Source of the DNA: Prorocentrum cordatum
Taxonomy: Eukaryota; Sar; Dinophyceae; Prorocentrales; Prorocentraceae
Assembly (NCBI GenBank): GCA_963575745.1
Contig: CAUYUJ010012559.1
Span: forward strand, 2,501-66,500
Direction of reading: 5' to 3'
Length of the DNA: 64,000 nucleotides
A program made the translations under genes and the position numbers. Within the stretch, counting starts at the first letter, position 1; each line of letters opens with the position of its first letter. Positions 31,862-44,376 of the stretch are shown piece by piece. The notes below the pieces were generated by a model that was not told the origin of the DNA, made no database searches, and saw only the letters and a program-made list of their open reading frames with translations.

Positions 31862-32584
31862 ATCCTAATTCCGTGGCACCCGCGCGAAAAACTTCTCCCG
31901 ACGCCTCGGGCCACTCGCCAACACCTTCTCCTACCTCCACGGGCCCCTCGTGAAAATTACCACCTGGACCCCCTCGGCCCCCCCGCGAGGACCTCATCCT
32001 GACACCTGACCCCCCCTGCGAAAAAAAACCTTATCCTAACGCTTTGGGCCATCGACGAACACCTTATCCTAACTCTTCGAGCTCCTCGCCCTTATCCTAA
32101 CTCTTCGAGCTCCTCGCCCTTATCCTAACTCTTCGAGCTCCTCGCCAAAGCCCTCACCTGAGCTCCCTGGGCCCCGAACGAACACCTTGCCCTAACTCCC
32201 TGCGCCCCCTGCGAAACCTTATCCCAACGCCTTGGACCACCAACGAAACAGCTTTTCCTCACTCCACGGGCTCTTCACGAAAATCATCATTTGACCTCCT
32301 CGGTCTCCCAGCGTACATCTTATCCTAACTCCTCCCCCCCTACCCCACGACAACCTTATCCGAATGCCTTGGGCCACTGGCGACAACCTTATCCGAACTC
32401 CTCGGGCTCTTCACAGCAATCCTCATTTGAACTCCCTGGTCCCCCAGCGAATATCTGCTACTAATTCCTTGGGGCTTCCTACGGAAGCCTCATCCGAACC
32501 ACTTGGGCCACCAACGACAACAGTATCCTAACTCCCCAGGTCTCTCGCCAACATCCTCACCTGAAGCAGTGCGTGTGCGAGGAG

Positions 32585-35210
32585 TGTCCCTAACTCGGTT
32601 GACCCAAGTAGCCCAAGTAGTCCGAGTAGCCAAAGCTGTGAAGATGTCTCGAGCGGCAGCGCCAGAGTTGTGAGGATGTCTCGAGCGGCCCAAGTAGCCC
32701 CATAGAGGATTGACCCAAGTAGCCCCCCAATTAGCCAAAGTGGTGAGGATGCCTCGAGCAGCGGCGCCAGAGTTGTAAGGATGTCTCGGGCGCCCAAGTA
32801 GCCCAAATAGAGGATTAATCCAAGTAGCCCAAGTAGCCAGGATTGCCAGGAGGTCTCGAGCGGCGGCGCCCGAGTTGTGAGGATGTCTCGAGTGACCCGA
32901 ATAGCCCAAGTAGAGGATTGACTCAACTAGCCCAAGTAGCCAAAGAAGATGTGAGGATGTCTTGAGCGGCGGCGCCAAAGTTGTGAGGAGGTCTCGAGCG
33001 GCCCAAGTAGCCCCAGTAGAGGTTTTGACCCAAGTAGCCCAAGTTGCCCAAGTGACCCAAGTGGCCCGAGTAGCCCAAGTAGCCCAAGTAGCCTGAAACC
33101 CGAGTAGCCTGAGTAACCCAAACAGGGCTGTCGTGCGGCTGTAACCGGTTGTCTTGAGGCACTCATGGGGGCGAACCCGCCCCCCCCCCCCCCCGAAAAA
33201 AGTCACCCCGACGGTTCCGATGACTTTCATGTTTCGGGCCAGCTCCAGCAGCTCAAGTAGAAGATTGACTCAAGTACGTCGAGTAGCCAAAGTAGCTAGT
33301 TGACAGGATGTCTCGAGCAGCGGGGACAGAGTTGTGAGGATGTCTCGAGCGGCCCAAGTAGCAAAAGTTGTGAAGATGTCTCGAGCGGCAGCGCCAGAGT
33401 TGTGAGGATGTCTCGGTCTCGGGCGGCCCAAATAGAGGATTGACCCAAGTATCCCAAGGAGCCCCAGTAGCCAAAGCTGTGAGGATGTCTCGAGCAGCGG
33501 CGTACGAGTTGTGAGGATGTCTCGGGTGGCCCGGGCGGCCCGAGTAGCCCTAGTAGCCCAAGTAGCCAAAGTGGCGAGGATGTCACAAGCGGCGGTGCTA
33601 GACTTGCGAGGACGTCTCGAGCGGCCCAGTTGGCCCAAATACAGAGTTGACCCAAGTAGCCCAAGCACAAGTAGCGCGGCGCCAGAGTTGTGAGAATGTC
33701 TCGGGCGGCTCCAGCAGCCGAAGTAGAAGATTGACCCAAGTAGCCCAAGTAGCCCAAGTAGCTAAAGTTGTGAGGATGTCTCGAGCGGCGGCGCCAGAGT
33801 TTCCCCAGCGGCCCAAGTAGCCCAAGTAGAGGATTGACTCAAGTAGCTCAAGTAGCCTTAATAGTCCAGGCCAGAGTTGCGAGGAGGTCTCGAGCGGCGG
33901 CGAACGAGTTGTGAGGATGTCTCGAGCGGACCAAGCAGCCCACGTAGAGAATTGACCCAAGTAGCCCAAGAAACCCAAGTAGCCAAAGTTATGAGGATGT
34001 CTGGAGCGGCAGCGCCAGAGTTGTGAGGATATCTCGAGCGGCCCAAGTAGCCCCAGTAGAGGATTGACCCAAGTAGCCCAAGTAGCCCAAATAGCCAGAG
34101 TAGTGAGGATGCCTCGAGCTGCGGCGCCAGAGTTGTGAGGATGTCTCGGGCGCCCAAGTCGCCAAAGTAGCCAAAGTAGCCAGAGTTTGGAGGATGTCTC
34201 GGGCGGGCCAAGTAGCCCATCTACAGGATTGACCCAAGAAGCCCAAGTAGCCCAAGTCGGCAGGGTTGCGAGGGGGGTTCGAGCGGCGGCGCACGATTTG
34301 TGAGGATGTCTCGAGCGGACCAAGTCGCCCAAGTAGAGAATTAGCCCAAGTAGCCCAAGTAGCCAAATATGTGAGGATGTCTCAAGCGGAAGTGCCAGAA
34401 AATGAGGATGTCTCGAGCGGCCCAAGTAGCCCAAGTAGAGGATTGACTCAACTAGCCTCAGTAGCCCAAGTAGCCAACGTGGTTAGGATGTCTCAAGCAG
34501 CGGCGCCAGAGTTGTGAGGATGTCTCGAGCGGCCCAAGTAGCCCAGGTAGCCCGAGTAGCAACATCTGTGAGGGTGTCTCGGGCGGCCCAAGTAGCCCAA
34601 GTAGAGGATTGACCCAAGTACCCCAAGTAGCCCAATTAGCCCAAGTAGCCCTAGTAGGCAGGGTTGCGAGGAGGGTCTCGAGCGGCGGCGAACGAGTTGT
34701 GAGGATGTCTCGAGCGGACCAAGTAGCCCACGTAGAGAATTAGCCCAAGTAGCCCAAGTGCCCAAGTAACCAAAGCTGTGAGGATGTCTCGAGCGGCAGC
34801 GCCGGAGTTGTGAGGATGTCTCGAGCGGGTCAAGTAGCCCAAGTAGAAGATTGACCCAAGTAGCCAAAGTAGCCCAAGAAGCCAGGGTTGCGAGGAGGTC
34901 TCGAGCGGCGGCGCACGATTTGTGAGGATATCTCGAGCGTACCAAGTAGCCCAAGTAGAGGGATTGACCCAAATAGCCCAAGTAGCTCAAGCAGCCAGAG
35001 TTGTGAGGATGTCTCGAGCGGCTCAAGTAGCCCAAGTAGAGGATTGACCCAAGCAGCCCAAGTAGCCCAAGTAGCCAAAGTTGTGAGGATGTCTTGAGCG
35101 GCGGCGCCAGAGTTGTGAGGATGTCTCGAGCTATTTGGGCTACTTGGGGCAAACCCTTGGGCTACTTGGGCTACTTGGGCTACTTGTGCGACTTGAGCTA
35201 CTCGGGCGAC
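32585..35210. repeat. AAGTAGCCC higher-order satellite (family T)
   Basis: Arrays of CCCAAGTAG alternate with GTTGTGAGGATGTCTCGAGC and GGCGGCGCCAGA to form units of roughly 100-150 bp. The last 80 bp (about 35131-35205) repeat the decamer in reverse orientation (GGGCTACTTGGGCTACTT). The block splits satellite S. Confidence 0.9.
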
Positions 35211-35239
35211 GTCAACCCACTTTCAAAACACGCCTGGGA

Positions 35240-37040
35240 CACACAATGTGAATTCTTAGGACTCCCAGCGAAAACCTTATCCCGCAATCCTTTGGCTCCC
35301 TGCGTGAACCTTTTCCTACCACCTTGGACAACCAATGAAGGCTTCATCCTGACTCCTCTCGGGCTCCTCAAGAAAATCCACATCTGAACTCCTTGGGCTC
35401 CCAACGAACACCTGATCCTAGCTCCCTGGGCCCCATGCGGAAACCTTATCCGGACGCCTTGGGCCACTGACGAGAAAGCTCATCCCAACTCCTTGGGCTC
35501 CCCATTAGATATTCATATGAACTCATTCGGCTCCATACGAAATCCCCATCTCAACGCCCTGGGCCACAAACGAAACCTGAACCAACCCCCTGGGCTTTCT
35601 TGCGTGAATCCTCATCTGAATGCCTGCGGCTCCCCCCGAAACCTTGTCCTAACTCCTTGGGCTTCCTTCGAAAACACTATCCTAACTCATTGGGGCGCTT
35701 ACGAAAATACGCCGTGCGAACTTGCTGGGCTCCTTGCGAAAATCCTCATCTGCACGCCTGCGGCTGCCCGCGAAAATCTTATCCTGACGCGTTTGGCGCC
35801 ATGTGATAACCTTATCCTAACTCAATGTCCTGGCGGAAAAAAACATGCCACGCTCGGAAATGCTCACCTGAATTCCTTGGGGCCCCACCGAAAACTGTAT
35901 CCTAATTCGTATCCTAACGCCTTGGGGCACTAACGAACGCATTATCCTTATCCCCTGGTCTCCTCGCGAAAATCCTCGTCTGATCTCCTTAGGCTCCCCA
36001 CGAAAGCTTATCCTAACTCATTGGCAAGACTTATCTGAAAGCCTTGAGCACCTTGCGAGAACACATCGCTGACTTCTCCAGATCCTTGCGAAATCCTCAT
36101 CCGAAACTCTAGTGATGTCTGCGAAAACCTCATCCTGACCCCTTGCCCCCTTCCCCACCCCCGCGAAAACCTTATCCTAACTCATTGGGCTCCCTACGAA
36201 CACCTTATCCTAACTCGCTGGGGTGAGTATGACAACATGTTGCTATCGCCTCGGGCCGCTTGCAAAAATCCTCAACTAAGTTCCTTGGGCTCCCCGCGGA
36301 AGCTGTGCCCGAACTCCCTGAGAACCCTACCAAAGCCTTATCCGAATGTTCTGAGGCGCTAATCAAAACCTTATCCGAACCTCTCGGGCTCATCACGAAC
36401 ATTCTCGTCTGATCTCCTTGGGCTCCCCGCGAAAAGCGTATCCTAGCTCTTTGGCCTACCTGCGAAAGCCTTATCCTAACGCCGTGGGCCCCTTGCAAGA
36501 CCACATCGCTGACTTCACGGGATCCTTGACAAATACTCGTCTGAACTCCTTGGGCTCCCTGCGAAAACCTAACCCTGATTCCTTGCACCCCCTCCCACCC
36601 GCGAGAACCTTATCCTAACACATTGGGCTCCCTACGAAAACCTCATCCTAACTCGCTGGGGTGATGATGGCCTCATGTTGCTATCTCCTCGGGCCGCTTG
36701 CGAAAACTCTAAACTGGATTCCTTGGGCTCCCCGCGGAAAGTGCTCCCCGATTCCCTGAGAATCCCACGAACACCTATCCTAATGTTTCAAGGCGCGAAT
36801 TAAAGCCTTATCCTAACCCCTCGGGCTCCTCTCGAAAATCCTGGTCTGATCTCCCTGGGCTCTCCGCGAAAAGCGTATCCTAATTCCTTGGCCTCCCTAC
36901 GAAAACCTTCTCTTAACTCGTTGGGCCCCTCTCGAAACCATTGTCCTAACTCCTCGGGCTCCTTCAGAAAATCCTTGTCTGAATTCCTTGGGCTCCGTGC
37001 GAAAACCTGATCATGACTCCATGGTCTCCGCGCGAAAGCC
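35240..37040 (+). repeat. Degenerate ~40-bp satellite (family S), right part
   Basis: Same theme as 30020-32560 (CCTTATCCTAACTCCTTGGG, GCGAAAACC). A longer sub-repeat is seen at about 36180-36480 and 36610-36900 (TCGCTGGGGTGA...ATGTTGCTATC). Confidence 0.85.
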
Positions 37041-38150
37041 GCTGGCGCAGAGACGAGGCAGAACGAGAACAACGAGAACAACGAAACAAAACAAGACGCG
37101 CGGCGCGCGGCGCAAACAAAACAAAACGAAACAAAGTCTCTTGGCCTGCCAAATCGTTTACATCATCGTTTAGAACGGAAAACAGAACGCGTTCAGAACG
37201 AGACACACAACAACAGAAACAACACAACCAGTTCTTAGCATTCAACAGCGTTTGCTGCCACCGCTGGAAGGGGGGAGGGGGCGAAGGGAAGGACGAGGAG
37301 GACGTGGATGGGGGGAGCTGGTGGCGGAGGAGGTGGCGGAGGGGAGGCACGGGGGAGGAGCAGCGGGGAACGCATCTGCGGTCCGAGACCCCGGAGCTGC
37401 CCAGCCCCTCCCCGAACTCCCGCGGCGAGGAGCGCCCGGCTACCCCAGCGCGAATAGCTCGGGCCCGAGGGGCTTCTTGCGGCGCATCGTGCCCTGCCCG
37501 AGCCTCACGGCCCCCCTCTCCTCCTCGTGCTGCATCCCGCGTCCATCTCAAACAGCTCCTCCCCGTCGCGCTCCCAGGCGTGTCGGAGCGGGCGGGCCGG
37601 GCGACCTCGCCCGAGACTCCTCCCCGCCACACGTGGCCCTGAAGCTTTTGACAGCGGCACCGGCTTCGGGAACGGAGGGCGGCCGGTTGTGAACATGTCG
37701 CTCTCGCCGTCTCGAGAACACTCGCCGGAAGGGCTTGCATCAGGATCAAGGACGGAGGGCGAGCCCTCCTTTCCAAAACGAGATGCTCGCCCCGGCGCCG
37801 CGCACAGTCGCTCCAGGGCTCGCAAAGCTGCAGTCCAGACATGGTGTTCTGGCATTGTCGAAAACTGCCAGGACGCAGCAGTCACCTCGATCTGCGGTGT
37901 TGGGGTCCCAGAGATGGTGTTCTGGAACGGCTCAGCATTGCCAGGACGCAGCAGCCACGTATCTGCAGAGGTGAAGTCCTAAGAAGAATGTCCTGGCAAG
38001 ATCTAGGGTTCTCGAACGGTTGTCTTTCAAAGCGACACATCCCGCAATGATGATGCAGTCTGGCAGGGACCTGTGACGGAGGAACTTGGAGAAAGGCTTC
38101 TTGCAACATCGTTGATTCGTCTGGGGTTAAACAGGTCCTTATCCTCCCAT
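37041..38150. other. No convincing gene; short duplication near 37840-37975
   Basis: ATGGTGTTCTGG ... GCCAGGACGCAGCAG occurs twice, about 75 bp apart. The minus-strand frame at 36964-37842 has no recognisable domain. Confidence 0.5.
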
Positions 38151-38154
38151 TCCG

Positions 38155-38600
38155 CGTGATCCTCTCCCTACTCCTCTCTACTCCAACCTCTGGCTTCCTC
38201 CTCCGCCTCACGCTCCTCCCTTTCTCCTCGTCGTCACACTTCACCCTTCGCAACTTTTATCCTGGTCATATCTGCTCCAACTGCTGGCTGTTTCCTCCTC
38301 TTCTCCTCGTACTCATCGCTATCCTCAATATCATTTTCCTATATATCCTCCTCTCTGTCCTTGTCTCTTTCTCCAGTCTCCCTCCTCACCGCTCTTGTTG
38401 CGCACCTGCATCCTCCCCTCATTACTCCTCGCCATCATCCGATTCCTCCACCGTCATCTCCTCATTACACTAATCCGTTCTCGTGTTCCGCCTCCTCATC
38501 CTACTCCGACTCCTCCCTCCTACTCCTCGTTCTCCTCTCCCTGCTCATCATCCCTCTACCCCATGAGCCCCTTCTGCTCCTTCCTCATCTTCATCGTTCC
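38155..38600. repeat. CTCCTC-rich pyrimidine region
   Basis: Imperfect CTCCTC/TCCTCAT sequence; no gene. Confidence 0.7.
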
Positions 38601-39650
38601 ACTCAAGCCTACAGCGAGTTGAGGAGCAGCCCAAGGAATCCTCTGGCCCCCTCGGGGGGTGCAAGGCTCTACTTGTCACTGCTGAACTGCAGGTTTGCGG
38701 ATGCTTCTTGACATAGTGACCCTTATAGCATGCATGTTGCATCACCGAGCTTCCCGAATCAGGTCTCTTCACGATGTCTACTGAGGGGAGGGGGGCTGCG
38801 GCGGAAGAAGACACAAACACCTGGGGTGTGTACAGCAGACTCCTGGCCGGCCTGAATTGCCACATGATTCACATAAGAAAGCCGCCAGCCGGCCAAGAGG
38901 GCCAAACATGCTTCAAGGAGTGCTCGGAGAGGGACCAGATAGAGCCCCCACAGCCTTAGAAATAGTAAATATGGACTCAAGGAGGTCTCAAGTAGTTCCA
39001 AGAGTGCATCAAACACTCCGAGAGAACAACACATCGTGGATCAGAACTTTGGTGGACAGCAATGTCCTGATGGTCGACTGTTTTACTCCCAAGATATCCC
39101 AAGATGGCCTCAAGACGACCCCAAGTGGCTGCAAGGCAGCTGCAAGACCGCCTAAAGCTGGCCCCAAGCGGGTGACCTCAAAGTGGCCCAGCACAGCCCA
39201 AGATGGTTCAAGTGGGCGCCGAGTCGGCCCCAGGGTCTCTCCAGAGAGGTCTCTCGATTTCTAGATACGTAAGTGTTATGACACCAACAAGTCTGCACTA
39301 GGCATGCATGCTCTGTGCAGCCTGTCGGGTGTGCAGGAAGAGGGCCCTCGTTGCCCTGGCACCGTTCGCTCGCCTGCTACATCCTCGATTGATACCCGAG
39401 CCGCGACCCCAACAAAAGGTGGCCCCCGGGGGCTCCACTGCGCCCCCGAGAGAGGGGGGGCAGAGTGGCCCCACCGAAATTAGGGGGAAAACAAACCTAC
39501 CTCGCTTTTGACCACCCTCGCTTCCAAGAGATACCAAACGATGCCAAATTGCAGCCTGTACTGGTCAGGCCCCTTGACGGAGATACGAAACGAACCCCGA
39601 GTTGGCCCAGAGATCTGCCCAAGCCCGCACTGCCGGGGGGCCTGACTACA
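38601..39650. other. No gene recognised
   Basis: Includes a weak CAAGATGGCCTCAAGACGACC-like repeat at about 39100-39215. Open frames have no domains. Confidence 0.5.
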
Positions 39651-39651
39651 C

Positions 39652-39816
39652 TTAGGTCGGGCATGTCCCCCTACAGGCGGATGTTGGGCGAAAACGGATA
39701 ACATAACATGGTCCAAAAAACGTTCCAAAATGCTCAACCATAGTTCAACAAATCGTCCCCCGACTATGTTTCCCTATTTTTGAATGATCCTCCTGTAGAG
39801 GAGCATGCCCGACTTC
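39652..39816. mobile_element. MITE-like element family A, copy 4
   Basis: 165 bp, TTAGGTCGGGCATGTCCCCC to CATGCCCGACTTC. Flanks TGACTACAC (39643-39651) and AGGCTACAC (39817-39825) match at 7 of 9. Confidence 0.9.
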
Positions 39817-41416
39817 AGGCTACACCAGGACACAGCCCCTCAGACTGCCGACCAGACCAAGAAGCACGCCCGAGAGACAGGCGTGTTCTGGTGGTGCCAT
39901 TCCCATTGAATGCCTAACCCCCCAGCGGGCCTCCCCCCGAGCTGCCGCGCTTGCCCCTCCTCCCCCCCTTCTGGGGAACTCGTCGATCTGTTCCGAGGGG
40001 TCCTCCTAGGGATTGTGGATGGCTCCGAGGTGGCCCTCAATGGAGGAGCCCAGGGGGACACACATATTTTTAGAAGCTCCAGAGCTTTCCGTATCTATCC
40101 ATCTTTTCCGGGTTCTCCTCTTCCCTTCCATGCCTTATGCTTTCCCATGTGTTCATGAGAATCGATGTTGTTTTGTGTTTGTCCCGATCTTGATTCAATG
40201 CCCCAGCCCGGCAACGACCCCCGAGACGGCTGAGAAGGTTCCCGAGCCAGCCCAAGATGGCCTCCGCATGGCCCAGTAGGCCCGCAAGAGGGCTCTAAGA
40301 GAACGCCAAGAAAGCTCACTTTATTTTACAAGCGCAAGCGAGCCCCGTGGCGAGCCCAAGAGGCTCACACCAATGCCCGATACGGACCCCGCTCTTTTGT
40401 AAGTCCAGACCTGATGCTGCGAAGCGCTGTGGACGTGACACACACCGCAATCATCAAGCTGGTGGCGAAATCGATCACATGATGGGCTGTGTTGGCAATT
40501 CGAGCGCTGACCTTCCGTGGATAGTGAGGGGGGATTATGATGAGGATGACGAGGAGGATGGAACGAGGCCAACGAAGCGAAGGGGGGCACTACCGAGATG
40601 AAGAAAGGTGGCAACGGTACACAAGCGAATGCACAGGACGATATAGGATGGGGGGCCTGCACTTTCAACATGTAGTGCTGGGACAACAGAAGAATACGAC
40701 AAGGTACTTGGACAACCGATGGAATGCTCAGAAAAGTAGCAAGTTCACCTGGTAGCATGGCTAAACTATGACGGGCATTGCTGATAACATCACGAAACGT
40801 GCCAAGTCCACATATAACAACAGATGAAGTAGATTATTCGTCCTCTTTTTCTAACAGCAAAACCGCACGAGTTAACAGGCCCACTGAAGAGTCGACCGTC
40901 GTACGATGATGATGCGGGCTCTTCTGGCTCAGTCAATCTGCGTGTTGTGATGTCCGTCCTCGCAGGTGTTGGTCCAGAGTACCAGCCCCAAGACACTGCC
41001 ATGGCGCCGAACGGCAAGTGCACACTCCCGGCCTTCGCATACTCGGGAGACGGTGGAGAAGCAATCCGGCTCGTCGACGCCTCCAGGAACTCGACCTGGA
41101 AGCAGGCCCCGGCGGCTCCAAAAGCACTCCGCACTCTGCACAACGTCAGGGCTCAACGACCCCCGGGCGCCTTCATCGACGGACGCCTCCGCCGCAGCAG
41201 AAGGCCCGGGCCGCGGGGCAGAGCTCTTCCCAAGCGCCAGGCGCCGACGGCGAGCGCGACACGTACCGAACGTGCCAGTCGGGAGCCCCTGGCTGGGCGC
41301 GTCGCGGGGGGCGGCCCGACACCCCGCGCCCTGCACGGTGACGGCGTGCTGCTCCTCTGCGCGGGGCAGGGAGGCCGGGAACAGCTCGGAACGGAGGCGC
41401 TCGGCGACTGGGAAAT
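39817..41416. other. No convincing gene
   Basis: Mixed sequence. The longest plus-strand frame (from 40947) has no known domain, runs into the CTC-core element at 41417, and shows no codon bias like that at 52078-52500. Confidence 0.45.
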
Positions 41417-41597
41417 GGTGGGCTTGTGTTCCACCACCACCACCACCACAAGTAGGAGGGGGAGGGGGTCCTCCTCCTCCTCCTCCTGCTCCTCCTCCTG
41501 CTCCTCCTCGTCCTCCTCCTCCTCCGCCACCTCCTTCCCCCCCAACTTATGGTGGTGGTGGTGGTGGTGGTGGTGGAAAACAGGCCCATCAGGAAGT
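41417..41597. repeat. Inverted-repeat element family E with a (CTC)n core, copy 1
   Basis: Arms CCACCACCACCACCACAAGT plus GGAGGGGGAGGGGG on the left, and CCCCCCCAACTTATGGTGG plus (TGG)n on the right, enclose a CTC repeat. The outer arms are GGGCTTGTGTTCC and GGAAAACAGGCCC. A second copy is at 51376-51567. Confidence 0.85.
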
Positions 41598-41909
41598 GGA
41601 TGGCGTGTCGCTCCGAAGCGCGGTGGGCCAGCGGAGCGACACGCTGAGCCAGAGCTCCTGAGCGTAAGCGTACTGCAAAAAAGCGCCTCCCCAGACCACG
41701 CTCACCGGCAGCCGGTCGCAGCGACACCAACAGAGATCGCCACAAGCGCAAAGATCACCGCTCCTCCAACGGGGACTCCACGAACGGGTATTTTGGCCAG
41801 TGATCCGGCGAACCCAACCCTTCCGGGTGTGGGCAACGCTGCAATGCCAGGAAGAGGCCATATAAAGTGGCAACCTTCAGCATAATTTCAAAGTAAGTAC
41901 CCATGAGTG

Positions 41910-42064
41910 TTAGGTCGGGCATGTCCTCCTACAGGCAGCTTTTGAAGAAGAAAGAAACTAGTCACAAATGTGCAAGAATAGCTAAAAGTAGTCCCCAAAT
42001 CGTCCCCTGACTATTTTTAGACTATATGTGAAGATTCCGCCTGCAAAGGGACACGCCCGACTCA
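41910..42064. mobile_element. MITE-like element family A, copy 5
   Basis: 155 bp, TTAGGTCGGGCATGTCCTCC to ACGCCCGACTCA. The flanks (CCATGAGTG, AACGCTTGT) do not give a convincing 9-bp repeat. Confidence 0.85.
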
Positions 42065-42297
42065 AACGCTTGTGAGTATACATACTCGTCACGGTGCTGC
42101 TGGCAAAACACTCCGAGATGACACCGGACGTGGGCCCAGTCCGTCTCCACCGCCCACGCCCCGCTATCGGCCCCCCAACCTCGGGGTCGCCAGCTGCTCT
42201 CCTCTAGGAACGGCGGCTCCCGCGGCAGGGTCAGACGGGGGCGAGACGCCCTCCTTGTGTTGAGCAGGGACCGACCGTCCTTGTGATGTAGGCCTAC

Positions 42298-42440
42298 CGC
42301 GAAATGTTTGTAGAACCCAGAAATGTTCTAAGAACAAGAACAATGCTCTGATAGCAGAATCCCCATGTGCTAAAACAAGGCAGTCGCAGCCAGACATGTT
42401 CCAAGAACATTTCGTGCAGACTACAAAAGGCCCTTAGAAC
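42298..42440. repeat. Cluster of ATGTTC...GAACAT palindromes
   Basis: GCGAAATGTTTGTAGAAC at the left and AAGAACATTTCG near the right are inverted. ATGTTCCAAGAACAT is a small perfect-armed palindrome. Possibly another short foldback element. Confidence 0.45.
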
Positions 42441-43355
42441 ATTCTCAGGTGGGCCTATAGAGGCGAGCCAGGACGCTTCGCCACTGCTTGATTGTGGCGT
42501 CGTCTCTGCCGCCTCCGGGCGCGCTGGACCAGGGGCGCCAGCGCCAGCGCCTGCGTGTCTCCGCGCCCGGCGCGGCGCTCGGAGCAGGGTGGCCCCGGCC
42601 CTCTTCCGGGAGCGTCGGTTCCTGCGGCATGCCGAGTGGCGTGCCGCGTCGGAGGGCGGCCACGCCGTCGTCGTGGCGCCATCGCATTGTGGCGCCACCG
42701 ACGGCACGCCGACGCTGCCGTTCTCCGCCACCCTGTGGCGCGCGCGGCCAGTGCGTGTGGGACAGCGTGGGCATCGGCGCTGGGTCGGGAGTGTGTGCCA
42801 CTGGTTTGAATCTGGGATCAGCGGCGCAGATTCCCCACGTGGCGCAGATTCCCCATCGTCGATTGGGGAGCACCCTTCGACGCGTACAACCCAGGCTGGG
42901 ATGCAGCTCAGTAATACAGGCAGCTCTGGCCCTTGAAGGACCAGACCTGCTGGCAGGTGCAGCCGAAACTTGTGACAGACACTCGCATCGGGAGCGGCTG
43001 GTGTAAGAGAAGGCTAGGGAGTGAACACACACTCGTCCGAAATGTAGGTCACAGGCCGTCTTTGCCCAAGCCCCGGTAAAGAAGCAAGTTTTCACCTCGC
43101 TGTCAAGCATGACCAACCAACACGTTGCATGATCCATGGAGTACTCAGCTCACTGTACTCGTCGCCTGTGTGCAGGCCACGTACATGCTCGAAGACGCCG
43201 AAGCCGTTCATGCACCAGGTGCTCTAGCACGTGCCGAGTGGATGAATCCTAAGAGTTGCAACTTTCTGGGAACGCGCTGACTCCCCCTCGTCTGGAGGCA
43301 GCCCTCACAGAAGGCACAGCTGGTGTCCACCCCCTCCGCCTCCCACGCCACATTA
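42441..43355. other. No gene recognised
   Basis: GC-rich to 42780, then average composition. Overlapping open frames on both strands, none with a known domain. Confidence 0.45.
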
Positions 43356-43357
43356 TC

Positions 43358-44205
43358 CTCATCCGCCTCCTCCTCCTCCTCCTCCTCCTCCTCCTCCTCC
43401 TCTTCCTCTCTCTCCCTCCTCCTCCTCCTCCTCCTCCTCCTCCTCCTCATAGACCTCCTCCTCCTCCTCCTCATAGACCTCCTCCTCCTCCTCCTCCTCC
43501 TCATAGACCTCCTCCTGCTCTTCCTGCTCTCACCCCGCATCCTCATCCTCCTGTTCCTCCTTCTTTTCGTCCTGCTCTCCTCTAGGTTCTTGGTTCTGGG
43601 TTTAGGTGGGCTGGCGCTGTGCAGTGATTCCGGTTTGCGCGAGACAGAAAGCAAATGCCTTGACCCCAGCCCTGGAGAAACAAATCAGGCCAAACCTGCA
43701 TCCTGCCCGTATGTATGCCGCATTCCTTCGTCCCTCTCTTCTTCCTGCTCATTCCCCCTTCCTCCTCCTCCTCCTCCTCCTCCTCCTCCTCCTAATCCTC
43801 CTCCTCCTCCTCCTCTATCCTCCTCCTCCTCCTCCGTCCTCCTCCTCGTCCGTCCTCCTCCTCCTCCTCCTTCCTCCTCCTCCTCCTCCTCCTCCTCCTC
43901 CTCCTCCTCCTCCTCCTCCTCCTCCTCCTCCTCCCCCTCCTCCTCCTCCTCCTCCGCCTCCTCCTCCTCCTCCTCCTCCTCCTCCTTCCCCCTCTCCTCT
44001 CCTCCTCCTCCTCCTCCTCCTCCTCCTCCTCCTCCCCTCCTCCTCCTCCTCCTCCCTCCTCCTCTCTCCTCCGCCTTCCTCCCTCTCCTCCTCCTTCCTC
44101 CTCCTCCTCCTCCTCCTCCTCCTCCTCCTCCTCCTCCTCCTCCTCCTCCTCCTTCCCCCTCTCCTCCTCATTATCCTGCTGCTGTTGCTGCTGCTCCTCC
44201 TCCAG
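43358..44205. repeat. (CTC)n pyrimidine tracts
   Basis: CTC repeat at 43358-43590 with ATAGAC interruptions, and again at 43745-44205, with about 150 bp of ordinary sequence between. Confidence 0.95.
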
Positions 44206-44240
44206 AAGAAAACAACAAAGCATAAACATCAACTTTCGAT

Positions 44241-44376
44241 TATCCGCGTGGATTTTCTTAGATCTGCGATGGACACCACTCCCTGGCGCCGCGCGCAGCG
44301 CGACATCCGCGAAAGAGGCGGCGCCGGAGGCGCCCCCAGGGGTCTCCAGCGCAGATCCAAGAACTTTGCGCGGATC
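44241..44376. repeat. Inverted-repeat element family F, copy 2
   Basis: CCGCGTGGATTTTCTTAGATCTGCG arm (first 20 bases from 44244) against CGCAGATCCAAGAACT...GCGCGG on the right. Same organisation as 13258-13382, with GGCGGCGCC in the centre. Confidence 0.7.

Larger units (their letters stand above)
30020..32560 (+). repeat. Degenerate ~40-bp satellite (family S), left part
   Basis: Repeats on the theme CCTTATCCTAACGCCTTGGG followed by CTCC or CCAC and GCGAAAA. Units vary in length (about 35-45 bp) and sequence. Interrupted by (GGA)n, GATCGAT repeats and a MITE. No coding potential. Confidence 0.85.

Noticed and set aside
36964-37842. Minus-strand ORF of 292 codons
   Set aside because: Arg/Ser/Pro-rich composition expected of GC-rich non-coding DNA; starts in satellite S; no domain.
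40947-41885. Plus-strand ORF of 312 codons
   Set aside because: It runs through the CTC-core inverted-repeat element, has no domain, and a competing frame covers the same bases.
42445-43137. Minus-strand ORF of 230 codons
   Set aside because: No recognised motif; its complement is also open, as expected for GC-rich sequence.
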